Source of the DNA: Brevibacillus reuszeri
GTDB taxonomy: Bacteria > Bacillota > Bacilli > Brevibacillales > Brevibacillaceae
Length of the DNA: 64,000 nucleotides
Direction of reading: 5' to 3'
NCBI RefSeq assembly: GCF_001187725.1
Contig: NZ_LGIQ01000009.1
Coordinates: 213,493-277,492, forward strand
The stretch's first letter is position 1, and every line of letters begins with the position of its first letter. Made by a program: the position numbers and the translations under genes. Below, piece by piece: positions 43,156 to 51,664 of this stretch. The notes beneath the pieces are model-generated. The model did not search any database, had not been told where the DNA came from, and saw nothing but the letters and a program-made list of their open reading frames with translations.

Positions 43156-43371
43156 TTAATTCCTTCTTCCATTCAATGCCGTTACTAAAAGGTATCCAAC
43201 CGATATAACCAGGATGAGCTGCTGCCACCATGAAGCTGATGGGGAGTATGTCACGGCCAGTGCGAGAGCTAAGGAGCCACGGGTGGAGAGTAAATTGGAA
43301 GCGTCTAATTTTCTTCTTCTCATGGTATACTTGGGATAAAGGGAGGGGGAGTTCTTCCCTCTTTGGATCAT
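43156..43371 (-). CDS. Small basic protein with C-terminal membrane helix (71 aa)
   Basis: The basic N-terminal half (MIQRGKNSPSLYPKYTMRRR) precedes a C-terminal hydrophobic helix (QQLILVISVGYLLVTAL), suggesting tail-anchored topology. Its ATG overlaps the TGA of the preceding 41-residue frame (ATGA), which favours this start over the internal ATG 43323. Function unknown. Confidence 0.55.
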   Translation of the reverse strand: MIQRGKNSPSLYPKYTMRRRKLDASNLLSTRGSLALALAVTYSPSASWWQQLILVISVGYLLVTALNGRRN

Positions 43372-43493
43372 CTGCGACGTTTACCTTTCTGGGGGCGTCG
43401 CTTTTGTTTTGGCTTCGTTCTGTCTCTCGGTAGTATCTGGCCTTTTATAACCGTGTATAGGAAAGTATCAGTGGAAGCCATTCTTTTATCCAT
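43368..43493 (-). CDS. Very basic small protein (41 aa), first gene of four-gene unit
   Basis: ATG 43493 lies 11 bases after GGAGGTG, with a TATAAT box upstream on the minus strand (about 43533-43538). The product MDKRMASTDTFLYTVIKGQI is followed by a strongly basic tail rich in KPKQKRRPQKGKRRR. It ends in ATGA overlap with the next gene. Such a tail would bind nucleic acid or acidic membrane surface; function unknown. Confidence 0.5.
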   Translation of the reverse strand: MDKRMASTDTFLYTVIKGQILPRDRTKPKQKRRPQKGKRRR

Positions 43494-43589
43494 CCCAAGC
43501 TTGTCACCTCCATATGACTAAATTATACCATTTTGTGTTACTTAGTACTACATTTTTATAGTTTATACATGGTTTACTCATATACAGCT

Positions 43590-43742
43590 AGACATTATGT
43601 CGAAGTGGCTTTGTTAACAGGGGAGGATAGCGATTTTCTATACGTTCAGCCGCTTATTAAAGTCCGCGTCAAATTCCGCAACTTGACTAAAAGTGGCATG
43701 TTACGGTCACCCGTTTTTGTCGAATCTATTTTGTCCGCTTAG
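43590..43742 (+). pseudogene. C-terminal remnant of an ATP-dependent DNA ligase
   Basis: The frame reads FLYVQPLIKVRVKFRNLTKS and GMLRSPVFVE before a stop. This is the characteristic last part of the OB domain of LigD/YkoU-type ATP-dependent DNA ligases (V-x-V-R-x-R/K-x-x-T-x-x-G-x-L-R-x-P-V-F). Nothing before residue 20 of the frame resembles ligase, so all the catalytic domain is gone. Confidence 0.65.
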
Positions 43743-43796
43743 CATTAGTTAAGCAACATGTTCAAGAGTTATGATGATTGTAAGAGGTGATCCTGT

Positions 43797-44194
43797 AGAT
43801 ACGGTAGATTTACAATCGTAATTGATGCTGACGCATTACTAAATCGCTTTGATATTGAGGATTTCCCGTTCGATTGGCGAGAGGGTTAGAACTTTGCTCC
43901 AGGACAGAAAATTCCAGCAATCATTGAGGACAAAGGAGAAAGGCGGTAGTCCAGCTGAAATGCGGTATAGTTCCTTACTAGCCCAAAAATTAATAAGTAG
44001 GGTAAGAGATGATCAACGCAAAATGGAGACCTTACCAGAGAAACCCGCCTTAAAAGTCTATTTGCCTGAAAGCGTTGCATTATTCCTGCGGATGGCTATT
44101 ACGAGTGGAAGGAGATGGAAATTAAAAGCAGCCAATGAGGGTCATTTTGAAGACAGGAGAACCTTTTGCAATGGCTGGCTTCTACATATGTCGG
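43797..44194 (+). pseudogene. SOS-response-associated peptidase (SRAP/YedK-HMCES), degenerate
   Basis: SRAP proteins cross-link to abasic sites in single-stranded DNA through a Cys-2. Here a GAGGTGA ribosome site is followed by AGA TAC GGT AGA TTT (R-Y-G-R-F-T) where MCGRFT is expected, so both the start codon and catalytic Cys are lost. The next residues VIDADALLNRFDIEDFPFDW and NFAPGQKIPAIIEDKGERR fit the family, with TAG stops between. Further on ETLPEKPA, RCIIPADGYYEWKE and MRVILKTGEPFAMAGFY appear in shifting frames. At least four stops and several frameshifts: clearly dead. Confidence 0.8.
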
Positions 44195-44222
44195 ACAAGG
44201 CGTGTCAAAAGACACGCCTTGT
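44195..44222. terminator. Perfect hairpin
   Basis: ACAAGGCGTGTC, loop aaaa, GACACGCCTTGT; 12-bp arms, no T run. Follows the SRAP remnant. Confidence 0.7.
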
Positions 44223-44290
44223 CTGAAGACGATTCATCTCATGATTAAAATCACGAGTGTTCTCTGCTGATTCAAAAATGAATATCGTAT

Positions 44291-44337
44291 AACACGCTAT
44301 TCTTTCGTTAGGCAATCTACCGAAAGAATAGCGTGTT
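44291..44337. terminator. Long perfect hairpin (17-bp arms)
   Basis: AACACGCTATTCTTTCG (44291-44307) and CGAAAGAATAGCGTGTT (44321-44337) are exact reverse complements with a 13-base loop, followed by TTCGTTTTG. No gene feeds into it now. Confidence 0.8.
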
Positions 44338-44865
44338 TTCGTTTTGAGGAGTAACTGATCTCCTTCACTTGATGAGCATGTGGCTGTACCCTAGAGTGTA
44401 AAAACTCTTCCTTTGTGAACAATGAGGAGCCTCCTTTCCTCGCAGGTGATAAATGTTGATAAATGTTGATAAATGTCCAAGCGATATGGCTCATACTGCA
44501 GAAGGAAAAACCGGATGATTGTGTGATAGCACTAGGGAGATTGGTAACGGTTGAAGGTATGTCTACGTGCGAAAATAGGAAAGACAAACCTATTGCAAGA
44601 ATCGAACAACCTTTCAATTTTAACAGGTTGACCTATTAATGACCTCCAGAAAAAGTGTGTCGCCTGTTTTCTTTTGTTATTAGTAAGAAAATTCATTATT
44701 ATTAGAAAAATAATTCCAATTGGCATGGCGCTTGCTTGTATAAAAGAGTAAAACATTCCAATATTCGCAAATAAAAGGAGACTTCTTACGAATCCCGTAG
44801 CTGACATATACTCTCACATCTCGGCCACCACCCCGAAATGGTTGGGGGAAATAACCGTTATTGGA

Positions 44866-45111
44866 CAGATCTGATGATGGCTTTTGGTGGCAGGATCATC
44901 GGGAAAGCCGGTGTTGAATCTGCATACGGCTTGGGTGGTAGAGATACGGATCTAGGCATCGCCGTAAAGATCGAAGACAGAGGAGCACGAGCATGAAGTG
45001 CTTCACCAGCTAGGAATCGGCGGACCATTGAACAATCTTGCGGAATACACCAATCGGGCGATCACGATCATGAGCGGCACAGTTGTTGGCTGCATTCACG
45101 CTTCAGCCTGA
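44866..45111 (+). pseudogene. L-asparaginase II-family remnant
   Basis: Reads DLMMAFGGRIIGKAGVESAY, GLGGRDTDLGIAVKIEDRGA then TGA; the next frame gives HEVLHQLGIGGPLNNLAEYT and GTVVGCIHASA to TGA 45111. These are the C-terminal blocks of the AnsB2/asparaginase II family (the GKaGaEgvyglGL and Gia(V/I)KIEDG motifs). The N-terminus is missing and there is one frameshift. Confidence 0.65.
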
Positions 45112-45129
45112 GAACCATTCCTTGCGTGT

Positions 45130-45160
45130 ATAAATGGCATCTCATCCTGGGGCCATTTAT
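45130..45160 (+). promoter_or_regulatory. Hairpin upstream of oppA-type gene
   Basis: ATAAATGGC (45130-45138) and GCCATTTAT (45152-45160) pair perfectly across 13 bases, 41 bases before the gene; no T run. Confidence 0.5.
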
Positions 45161-45201
45161 CTATAACCATTTCTTCACCCAAAAAAGGGGGTCAATCATT
45201 C

Positions 45202-46872
45202 ATGAAGTTGCAAAAAGGATGGAAGCTGCTCAGCTCGGCAGCCCTGGCAGTAGTTCTTGCTTTGACAGGTTGTAGCCAAACGGCAGCTCCGACACAACCA
45301 GGCACAGAGGCTACTACGGGACAGACGCCGCAAGATGACGGTGGACAAGCTGACATGACCGCGATGCTAAGACTCAATTTGAAGACGGAACCACCTTCTC
45401 TCGATCCACCAAAAGGATTTGACACCACATCCAATGAAGTGTTGAATGCCACCATGGAAGGATTGGCACGTCTGGACAAGGATCACAAGCCACAACCGGC
45501 GATGGCAGAAAAGTGGACCGTGAGCGAGGATGGCAAAACCTACACGTTCACTCTGCGTGACAGCAAATGGTCCAATGGAGATCCAGTTACTGCACAGGAT
45601 TTTGAATTCGCTTTCAAGCGCATTCTCGATCCGAACAATGCATTCCCATCCGCTTTCCTCGCATACTACATTGCGGGCGCAGAAGAGTACAACACTGGAA
45701 AAGGGAACGCAGACGCTGTTTTGGTGAAAGCTTTTGATGACAAGACATTGGAAGTGAAACTCAATGCACCGGCAGGCTTCTTCACGCACATCCTCACCCA
45801 GCCGACTTTCTTCCCAGTAAATAAGAAGGTCGTCGAGAGCAATTCGAAATGGGCTGAAAATGCTTCGAGTATTGTAACTAACGGTCCATTCAAGATGGAA
45901 GATTGGGTACATGACCAGTCTATCAAAATCGTTAAGAACGATGGCTATTGGGACAAGGATTCTGTGAAGTTAGCCGGAATTAACTGGTTCATGGTCAATG
46001 ATGAAAATACCCAGTACCAAATGTATAAAACAGGTCAGCTAGATAAGGTGTCAAGCGTCCCGAATGACATGAAAAAGCAGTTGATTGACTCCGGAGAAGC
46101 CAAAGTCGATTCAGACGCATCGATCTATTACTATCGTATGAACACAAAGATGCCTCCATTTAACAACGTGAACATCCGCAAGGCTTTTGCGCTCGCCATC
46201 GATCGCCAATCGTTGATCGACAACGTTGTACAAGGCAAACAGACTCGGGCATTGGCCCACGTACCTTACGGTTTCCCTGAGCCGGCAGGCGGAGATTTCC
46301 GCGAAAAGGGCGGGGATTACCTAAAGGACAACGACATCGAACAAGCAAAAGAACTATTGAAAAAAGGCATGGAAGAGGAAGGCTGGACTACTCTCCCACT
46401 GGTAACAATGACCTACAATACGAGTGATGGACACAAGGCAATCGCACAGGTACTGCAAGAAATGTACAAGAAAAACCTCGGTATAGAAATAAAACTAGAA
46501 AGCAAGGAATGGAAAGTGTTCCTGTCTGACCAGCGTGCTCGTAATTTGCAGTTCTCCCGATCTACCATTCCGGCAGACTATGGCGACCCGATCAACTACC
46601 TGGAGCTGTACGTAACCGATCACCCAGGAAACAGGATCAACTACAGCAATAAAGAGTACGACGCACTTGTAGAAAAAATCCGCAACACAGCCGATGAGAC
46701 GGAACGTTTCAAATTGATGCATGACGCGGAGAAAATTTTCATGGATGACATGCCGCTCGTGCCGATCTATTTCGCTACAAAAATATTCATGGATCAACCA
46801 AATGTAAACGGCATCGTTCGCCACCCTGTAGGAACAACAGACTACAAGTGGGCGGAGGTCAGAAAAAAATAG
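45202..46872 (+). CDS. Oligopeptide ABC transporter substrate-binding lipoprotein (OppA type)
   Basis: A 556-residue SBP_bac_5 family lipoprotein with lipobox LTGC at about residue 25 and an Ala/Pro/Thr-rich linker. Family blocks are LRLNLKTEPPSLDPPKGFDT, YTFTLRDSKWSNGDPVTAQD, FEFAFKRILDPNNAFPSAFL, IVTNGPFKMEDWVHDQSIKI and NNVNIRKAFALAIDRQSLID. It delivers peptides to an OppBCDF-type permease; no permease genes are nearby, so it is an orphan receptor. Start ATG follows AAAAAAGGGGG. Terminator at 46881-46926. Confidence 0.93.
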   Translation: MKLQKGWKLLSSAALAVVLALTGCSQTAAPTQPGTEATTGQTPQDDGGQADMTAMLRLNLKTEPPSLDPPKGFDTTSNEVLNATMEGLARLDKDHKPQPAMAEKWTVSEDGKTYTFTLRDSKWSNGDPVTAQDFEFAFKRILDPNNAFPSAFLAYYIAGAEEYNTGKGNADAVLVKAFDDKTLEVKLNAPAGFFTHILTQPTFFPVNKKVVESNSKWAENASSIVTNGPFKMEDWVHDQSIKIVKNDGYWDKDSVKLAGINWFMVNDENTQYQMYKTGQLDKVSSVPNDMKKQLIDSGEAKVDSDASIYYYRMNTKMPPFNNVNIRKAFALAIDRQSLIDNVVQGKQTRALAHVPYGFPEPAGGDFREKGGDYLKDNDIEQAKELLKKGMEEEGWTTLPLVTMTYNTSDGHKAIAQVLQEMYKKNLGIEIKLESKEWKVFLSDQRARNLQFSRSTIPADYGDPINYLELYVTDHPGNRINYSNKEYDALVEKIRNTADETERFKLMHDAEKIFMDDMPLVPIYFATKIFMDQPNVNGIVRHPVGTTDYKWAEVRKK

Positions 46873-46880
46873 TAAGATCA

Positions 46881-46926
46881 ATGAAGACAAGGTTTGTGTT
46901 AAAAGGAAGCTCTTGTCTTCATTTTA
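46881..46926 (+). terminator. Terminator after the OppA-type gene
   Basis: ATGAAGACAAG / CTTGTCTTCAT, perfect 11-bp arms with a 20-base loop and T-rich tail. Confidence 0.75.
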
Positions 46927-46992
46927 CATCCAGGAGCGAGATGAAAAAAACAAGTAGCCTTTGTTGCGAAAATGGACCGTTAGTGCCATGAG

Positions 46993-47111
46993 TTAAGCAT
47001 CTCTGAGGATAATCACATCGAAGTGATCCGGGTCGAACTGAGTCACGAGTAGAGATTCTGCTTCTCGATTTCCTCTTTGAGCTTCCGCAAGGAGGAAAAA
47101 ATCTTATTCAT
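46993..47111 (-). pseudogene. Small hypothetical gene, frameshifted
   Basis: ATG 47111 follows GGGGAGG at 7 bases and reads MNKIFSSLRKLKEEIEKQNL then stops. The alternative frame reads EAESLLVTQFDPDHFDVIIL to TAA 46993. Joined, they would make a roughly 40-residue protein, so a single indel is likely. Family unknown. The remaining bases to 47230 show nothing. Confidence 0.35.
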
Positions 47112-47230
47112 AATGGTTGCCTCCCCTAATTGATGTGCTATCGGGAGATACGTTCCCCTCGACTGCCCACAAGTTACTGAACTGGATCGGCTACACTTAG
47201 TTGGACAGAATTAAGTTTAAAGAGAAATTG

Positions 47231-47554
47231 ATGTCTAGAAGAATCCAAAATGCGAATGCAGTACTCGATAAAAATCATAAAGAAGATTATCTAGAAATGT
47301 TCGATAGAAAATATAATTTATCATCGAACGATATAATACGCTTTAATTTCTTTAAATTTATAGAGATATTAGTTAGAAAAGCAATATTTGATCAGGAATT
47401 ATTCATGAAAGAAATAAAAGAGGTAGTAAATAGTAACAATTCAACGAAATTGCCTATCCCCATTTCTTTCTTACAGACGTGGTATGGGGACCTATCAGAT
47501 GAAGATTTTATAGAACAGTCGATGCAGAGGGCTAGGGGATACTCGCGCGTTTGA
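47231..47554 (+). CDS. Hypothetical protein, A/T-rich (107 aa)
   Basis: A charged, Asn/Lys-rich protein, MSRRIQNANAVLDKNHKEDY..., with FNFFKFIEILVRKAIFDQEL and LPIPISFLQTWYGDLSDEDF. ATG 47231 has a weak AAAGAGAAA site; a TTG at 47201 would add ten residues. Base use is more A/T-rich than its neighbours, suggesting transfer. No family recognised. Confidence 0.5.
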   Translation: MSRRIQNANAVLDKNHKEDYLEMFDRKYNLSSNDIIRFNFFKFIEILVRKAIFDQELFMKEIKEVVNSNNSTKLPIPISFLQTWYGDLSDEDFIEQSMQRARGYSRV

Positions 47555-47648
47555 TTTCGAATATTGGAAAAGGGTAGTTGCTTTCGATCAAAATGTCAGC
47601 AGCATCGATATCTACATACCACTCTAGGAATTGGAAAGTACGTGATGT

Positions 47649-47690
47649 AGCCCGTTTTCGCTTGCGTATAGCGAGACGGGCTTTTTCTTT
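47649..47690 (+). terminator. Terminator
   Basis: AGCCCGT-t-TTCGC...GCGA-g-ACGGGCTTTTT hairpin after the A/T-rich gene. Confidence 0.8.
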
Positions 47691-47762
47691 GCCATGTTTG
47701 ACCACAAAAGCCTGCAATCATCCCTCGTGATCTTGGATAAACTAACAACGACAAATCATCTC

Positions 47763-48845
47763 ATGAAAGGAACCAAGGCATTGAGGACATATCGCTTCGT
47801 GATTTTGATTCTTCTCCTTCTTTTTCTGAGCTCGTGCCATACATACAAGCAGTCTGAGCAGAATCAACAAGGCAATCCAAAATCGTACCAGATTGATGGA
47901 GCCGGGAAAGCTGTACCAGAGCGTATTGTGATGGGCTGGAATGCTTTTGGGACAACGGATACGTATATCGAACAAAATCATGTCTCTCCCAATTTAAATG
48001 TGGTTTCACCACGCTGGCTATCTCTGGATTCAGAGCATCTCATCACGGGTGAAGTAGACCCCGCCTATGTCGAATGGGCGCATCAATCGGGTAAACAGGT
48101 TTGGGCATTTTTGGGGAATCAGTTTGACCCAGAGTTGACTGATAAACTGCTCAGCGATAAGAACAATCATGTGAAAATGGCAGAAAAGCTGGAAAAAGTA
48201 TTTGTAGAGCATAAAATTGACGGGATCAATGTCGACTTTGAAAATATCAAAATGGAGAATAAGGACGACTTCGTATCATTCGTTCGGCAGTTGAAGAAGT
48301 CATTTTCGCCACATGGCATCATCGTGTCAGTCGATATCACCCGTGAAAATCCGGACCCGTACTGGTCAGGGAGCTATGATCGTGCGGAGCTTGGAAAAAT
48401 CGCAGATTACATCATCATGATGGGGTATGACGAGGATTTGGGAGCTGGTGAAAAAATTGGCTCTGTCGCTTCGTTGCCTTGGGTAGAGGAAGGGATCCAG
48501 CGTTTGATCAAAGATGTGCCACCCTCAAAGGTAATATTGGCAGTTCCTTTTTATATGAGAGAGTGGGTCACGAATTTAAAAACCAAAAAAGAAACGCGAT
48601 ATGATCGAAACATGCTCGAGGTAGACGAAATCATAAAAGACAAGGGCTTGAAAAAGAAATGGGACAAGAATGTCAAACAAAATTATGTGGAGTTTGTAGA
48701 AAACGATGAAAAGCATCAAATTTGGCTGGAAGACAAAGAATCCTTGCAGCAAAGAGTAGAGCTTGTGAACAAGTACGATTTAAAAGGAACCGCAGCCTGG
48801 TTCATCGGGCAAGAAACACCGGAGATTTGGCCTGTTTTTCATTGA
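47763..48845 (+). CDS. Glycoside hydrolase family 18 lipoprotein
   Basis: About 360 residues with a lipoprotein signal (RTYRFVILILLLLFLSSC). The GH18 barrel has its catalytic DxxDxDxE motif as DGINVDFENIK, an ADYIIMMGYDEDLGAGEKIG strand, and a C-terminal TAAWFIGQETPEIWPVF. Related proteins (YaaH, SleL, YdhD) act on N-acetylglucosaminyl links of cortex or cell-wall peptidoglycan. The start is uncertain: ATG 47763 has no ribosome site, while TTG 47781 has AAAGGA at 9 bases and gives an ideal signal peptide. Confidence 0.87.
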   Translation: MKGTKALRTYRFVILILLLLFLSSCHTYKQSEQNQQGNPKSYQIDGAGKAVPERIVMGWNAFGTTDTYIEQNHVSPNLNVVSPRWLSLDSEHLITGEVDPAYVEWAHQSGKQVWAFLGNQFDPELTDKLLSDKNNHVKMAEKLEKVFVEHKIDGINVDFENIKMENKDDFVSFVRQLKKSFSPHGIIVSVDITRENPDPYWSGSYDRAELGKIADYIIMMGYDEDLGAGEKIGSVASLPWVEEGIQRLIKDVPPSKVILAVPFYMREWVTNLKTKKETRYDRNMLEVDEIIKDKGLKKKWDKNVKQNYVEFVENDEKHQIWLEDKESLQQRVELVNKYDLKGTAAWFIGQETPEIWPVFH

Positions 48846-48949
48846 ACACTAACTTTTAGGTAAGTAGCTGAAATAAAAGTGCATACTTACTCATTTGCAG
48901 CGGGTGCTTTATGCTCTAGGAGTAAATCGTATTTGAGGAGGTCAACACG

Positions 48950-49513
48950 ATGAAGACTCTGATAGTCGTATCGCACCCGAGCATGGAAGCATCTGTTATC
49001 AATAAGAGATGGGTTCAAGAGCTCAAAAAATATCCTGAGAAGTACACTGTTCATGAATTGTATAAGATGTATCCAGACGGAAACATTGATGTGGAAAAAG
49101 AACAGAAATGGATTGAATCCCATGATCAGCTGATTTTGCAGTTCCCGATCTACTGGTTTAATTGTCCGCCTCTCCTTAAAAAATGGCTTGACGATGTATT
49201 TGCTTATGGCTGGGCATATGGCTCGAATGGCGGGGATAAATTAAAGAACCGTAAAGTTGGCTTAGCCGTATCTGCCAGAATAAAAAAAGAAGATTATAGT
49301 GAACAGGGTAGATACCGCTATACACTGGCAAAATTATTGACTCCTTTTGAAATTACCTTCCTGTATTGCCACGCTGATTATCGCTCGTTCTTTGCCTTTT
49401 ATGGGACAGAAGATGCACCTGGTGAAAATATGCCTGGTGCAGAAAATGAGACGCCAGAGCGCCAGCTGGAAAAAAGTGCACGTGATTATTTGGATTTTGT
49501 TGACACCCTGTAA
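48950..49513 (+). CDS. NAD(P)H-dependent oxidoreductase, flavodoxin-like fold
   Basis: A 187-residue quinone reductase of the MdaB/KefF/YwrO type: TLIVVSHPSMEASVINKRWV (phosphate loop), LYKMYPDGNIDVEKEQKWIE, LILQFPIYWFNCPPLLKKWL and DVFAYGWAYGSNGGDKLKNR. These FMN/FAD enzymes reduce quinones or nitro compounds. GAGGAGG precedes the ATG. It is convergent with the HxlR-type regulator that follows, sharing a terminator; such regulators often control reductases of this kind. Confidence 0.92.
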   Translation: MKTLIVVSHPSMEASVINKRWVQELKKYPEKYTVHELYKMYPDGNIDVEKEQKWIESHDQLILQFPIYWFNCPPLLKKWLDDVFAYGWAYGSNGGDKLKNRKVGLAVSARIKKEDYSEQGRYRYTLAKLLTPFEITFLYCHADYRSFFAFYGTEDAPGENMPGAENETPERQLEKSARDYLDFVDTL

Positions 49514-49523
49514 GAAAACAAAG

Positions 49524-49562
49524 AAGAAGTATTTCCTTGTACAGGAGATACTTCTTTTCCTT
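49524..49562. terminator. Bidirectional terminator
   Basis: AAGAAGTAT / ATACTTCTT with TTTCC tail, between the convergent oxidoreductase and HxlR genes. Confidence 0.8.
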
Positions 49563-49579
49563 AGACGAAATAGCTGTGT

Positions 49580-49939
49580 TTATCCCTTTGCTAGCTCCAG
49601 CTCTGACAACATGTCTTTCTCTCCCCACTCGCACATCATATGTAACAGGGGAATGAGAGAAAGACCACGTTCCGATAAGGAATATTCAACTTTTGGAGGT
49701 ACTTGGGGAAATTCCTTGCGAATAATGAGACCATCCGCCTCCAGCTCTTTTAACATGATGCTCAGTGTTTTAAAAGAAATGGTGCCGATACTTCGCTTCA
49801 GCTCATTATGTCGCAAAACCTTATTTTCATAAAGCCAATACAAAATGATCATTTTATATTTTCCGCCAATTAAGGACAACGTATATCCAAAGCCAGTGTT
49901 TTTTAGCTCTACGCCGGTTGGCACACAGGTTTCGCGCAC
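49580..49939 (-). CDS. HxlR-family transcriptional regulator
   Basis: A 119-residue winged-HTH protein: LSLIGGKYKMIILYWLYENK, VLRHNELKRSIGTISFKTLS, MLKELEADGLIIRKEFPQVP, KVEYSLSERGLSLIPLLHMM. The conserved N-terminal Cys (MRETC), the redox or electrophile sensor in YodB/HxlR proteins, is present. The start is GTG 49939, with AAAGGAG 10 bases upstream. Probably senses quinones or aldehydes and controls the neighbouring reductase; that link is inference. Confidence 0.9.
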   Translation of the reverse strand: MRETCVPTGVELKNTGFGYTLSLIGGKYKMIILYWLYENKVLRHNELKRSIGTISFKTLSIMLKELEADGLIIRKEFPQVPPKVEYSLSERGLSLIPLLHMMCEWGEKDMLSELELAKG

Positions 49940-50090
49940 GCGTTACACGCTCCTTTCGATGCGTAGAAGATAAACATGTACATACGTGATATTTTATAGG
50001 GTTGATAAGCGAAGGTAAAGCAAGATCAATAAGTAGATGACAGACTGAAACCTCCCTTTGCAATAGATTGGGTGGTGGATTCACAGCAGG

Positions 50091-51494
50091 CTATTTGCCG
50101 TCTCTCTTTTTGCGGACAAGCGTGGAAATGTTTACCTTTAGAAGATCAGCGCACTCTTGCATCGTTTTGGTCTGGGCGAGCATGCGATAGATATATTCCT
50201 TTTCAAACCGCTGAACGGCTTCTTTAAGCGGCAGGGGTGTATCGAAAGACTCGATGGTCACGGGCAGCGAGACTTTTGTGGAACGCTGGATCGAGGTAGG
50301 GAGCTCATCGACCTTTATTTTTCCATTTTCACACATATGATAGGTGCGTTCTACAACGTTTTTCAGCTCTCGAATATTCCCGGGCCAATCGTACTGCGTC
50401 AATGTCTCCATCGCTTCTGGCTCGATTCGTTTTTCCAGCTCGTATTTTTGCTCCATTTTTTTCAGGTAGTAAAAAACCAGGGCAGGAATGTCCTCACGCC
50501 TCTCTCGCAGCGGCGGGATCGTGATAGAAAGTACATTAAGCCGATAGTACAAATCCTGACGAAATCGCTTCTGCTCAACCATCGCTTCGAGATCACTATT
50601 GGTTGCGGCGATAATACGCATTTGGACACGACGTACGTTTTTTCCCCCCAGTCTTCTGATCTTTCCATCCTGCAAGACATTCAGCAGCTTGACCTGGAGT
50701 GGATAGGGCAGATCGCCAATTTCATCGAGAAAGATCGTGCCTTTGTCAGCCAGCTCGAATAGTCCTTCCTTGGCATGATTCGCCCCCGTAAATGCTCCTT
50801 TTTCGTATCCGAATAATTCCGATTCCAGCAGATGGTCAGGAATCGCTCCACAGTTGATTTTAATGAAATCCCCGCCAAGACCGCTTTGAGTATGAATGTA
50901 ATTGGCCAGGACATCCTTTCCGACACCGGATTCTCCTAGCAGCAGCAAAGGGGAGTCGTTCTTGGCAAAGCGCTGCGCAAGTGCAACGATCCGGTGCATA
51001 ATGCCACTGCGGTAAACCAGCTGTTCATTGGATTCGCTGCCGTTTTGGATTTGTTCCAATGCCTTCTGGAATTCAGCGTTGATTTGCCGCGTTTCCTCCA
51101 ATTCTCTCTGCAATTGATTTAATTCGGTAATATCCCTGACGTTGCCAACAACAAAGAGCAGCTGCTGATTTTCATCGAGAACAGGAGTTGCTGTATTGAT
51201 TGTTTTTCGCCCATTTCCGTAATCAATCGCGGTGCTGTAGATTTTCTTCGTCTGAATCGCTTTAACCGCTGTGGAATCCGAAACGATTTCCATATCCAGC
51301 TGTTGAATAAAGCTGTAATTGTCCAGGATGTCAGCAGAAACCCCTGTCAACTGCAAATAGGCTTGATTATAAAGAAGTACGTATCCTTTTCGGTCACAAA
51401 TGGCCAAACCGTCATGGGATGTATTAAAGATGGTGGAAATGAGACCGAGTAGCTCGTTCTTATCATTGGTTTGGAAGTGATGAGTTTTATGCAT
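50091..51494 (-). CDS. Sigma-54-dependent activator with PAS domain (BkdR/RocR-like)
   Basis: About 467 residues. A PAS sensor domain (residues about 10-115: TSHDGLAICDRKGYVLLYNQ, VGNVRDITELNQLQ) precedes a coiled linker and a complete AAA+ domain: Walker A LGESGVGKDVLANYIH, GAFTGA loop (sigma-54 contact), Walker B ADKGTIFLDEIGDLP and R-finger region YDWPGNIRELKNVV. A C-terminal Fis-type HTH (MQECADLLKVNISTLVRKKR) ends it. ATG 51494 has GGAGGGG before it. It is divergent from the dehydrogenase operon whose promoter is of the sigma-54 type, so it is almost certainly its activator. Confidence 0.93.
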   Translation of the reverse strand: MHKTHHFQTNDKNELLGLISTIFNTSHDGLAICDRKGYVLLYNQAYLQLTGVSADILDNYSFIQQLDMEIVSDSTAVKAIQTKKIYSTAIDYGNGRKTINTATPVLDENQQLLFVVGNVRDITELNQLQRELEETRQINAEFQKALEQIQNGSESNEQLVYRSGIMHRIVALAQRFAKNDSPLLLLGESGVGKDVLANYIHTQSGLGGDFIKINCGAIPDHLLESELFGYEKGAFTGANHAKEGLFELADKGTIFLDEIGDLPYPLQVKLLNVLQDGKIRRLGGKNVRRVQMRIIAATNSDLEAMVEQKRFRQDLYYRLNVLSITIPPLRERREDIPALVFYYLKKMEQKYELEKRIEPEAMETLTQYDWPGNIRELKNVVERTYHMCENGKIKVDELPTSIQRSTKVSLPVTIESFDTPLPLKEAVQRFEKEYIYRMLAQTKTMQECADLLKVNISTLVRKKRDGK

Positions 51495-51589
51495 GTTGGT
51501 CCCCTCCTGTTTACCGCAACGATTGAATTTCACACAAGATTGAATGGAAGCGCGTACATAACCAATAGTCAAAAATAATCATTCATGTG

Positions 51590-51611
51590 CATTTTTGCAT
51601 ATGCAAAAATG
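51590..51611. promoter_or_regulatory. 22-bp perfect palindrome, probable upstream activator site
   Basis: CATTTTTGCAT immediately followed by ATGCAAAAATG, an exact 22-bp palindrome, 54 bases before the sigma-54 promoter and between the divergent activator and dehydrogenase genes. Position and symmetry fit a binding site for the HTH of the activator. Confidence 0.75.
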
Positions 51612-51664
51612 GAAGTTGTAAGAAGCAATCCTTGTACATGGCACTGTATTTGGCAAAATTCGAA

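Larger units (their letters stand above)
43494..45201. other. 1.7-kb gene graveyard
   Basis: No intact gene is supported. It contains plus-strand remnants of an ATP-dependent DNA ligase, an SRAP gene and an asparaginase II gene (listed separately), two strong hairpins, and a tandem triple repeat of TGATAAATGT at about 44447-44476. A minus-strand frame at 44532-44807 looks like a membrane-protein fragment (RSLLLFANIGMFYSFIQASA) but has no ribosome site. Confidence 0.6.

Noticed and set aside
43230-43433. 67-codon plus-strand frame over the four-gene unit
   Set aside because: It is antisense to the basic and tail-anchored small genes, which have ribosome sites and coupled junctions.
44297-44807. 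Two overlapping minus-strand frames as genes
   Set aside because: No ribosome sites; one crosses a 17-bp-arm terminator and the other looks like a membrane-protein scrap only.
47532-47717. Minus-strand frame upstream of the GH18 gene
   Set aside because: It overlaps a clear terminator and lacks a start signal.
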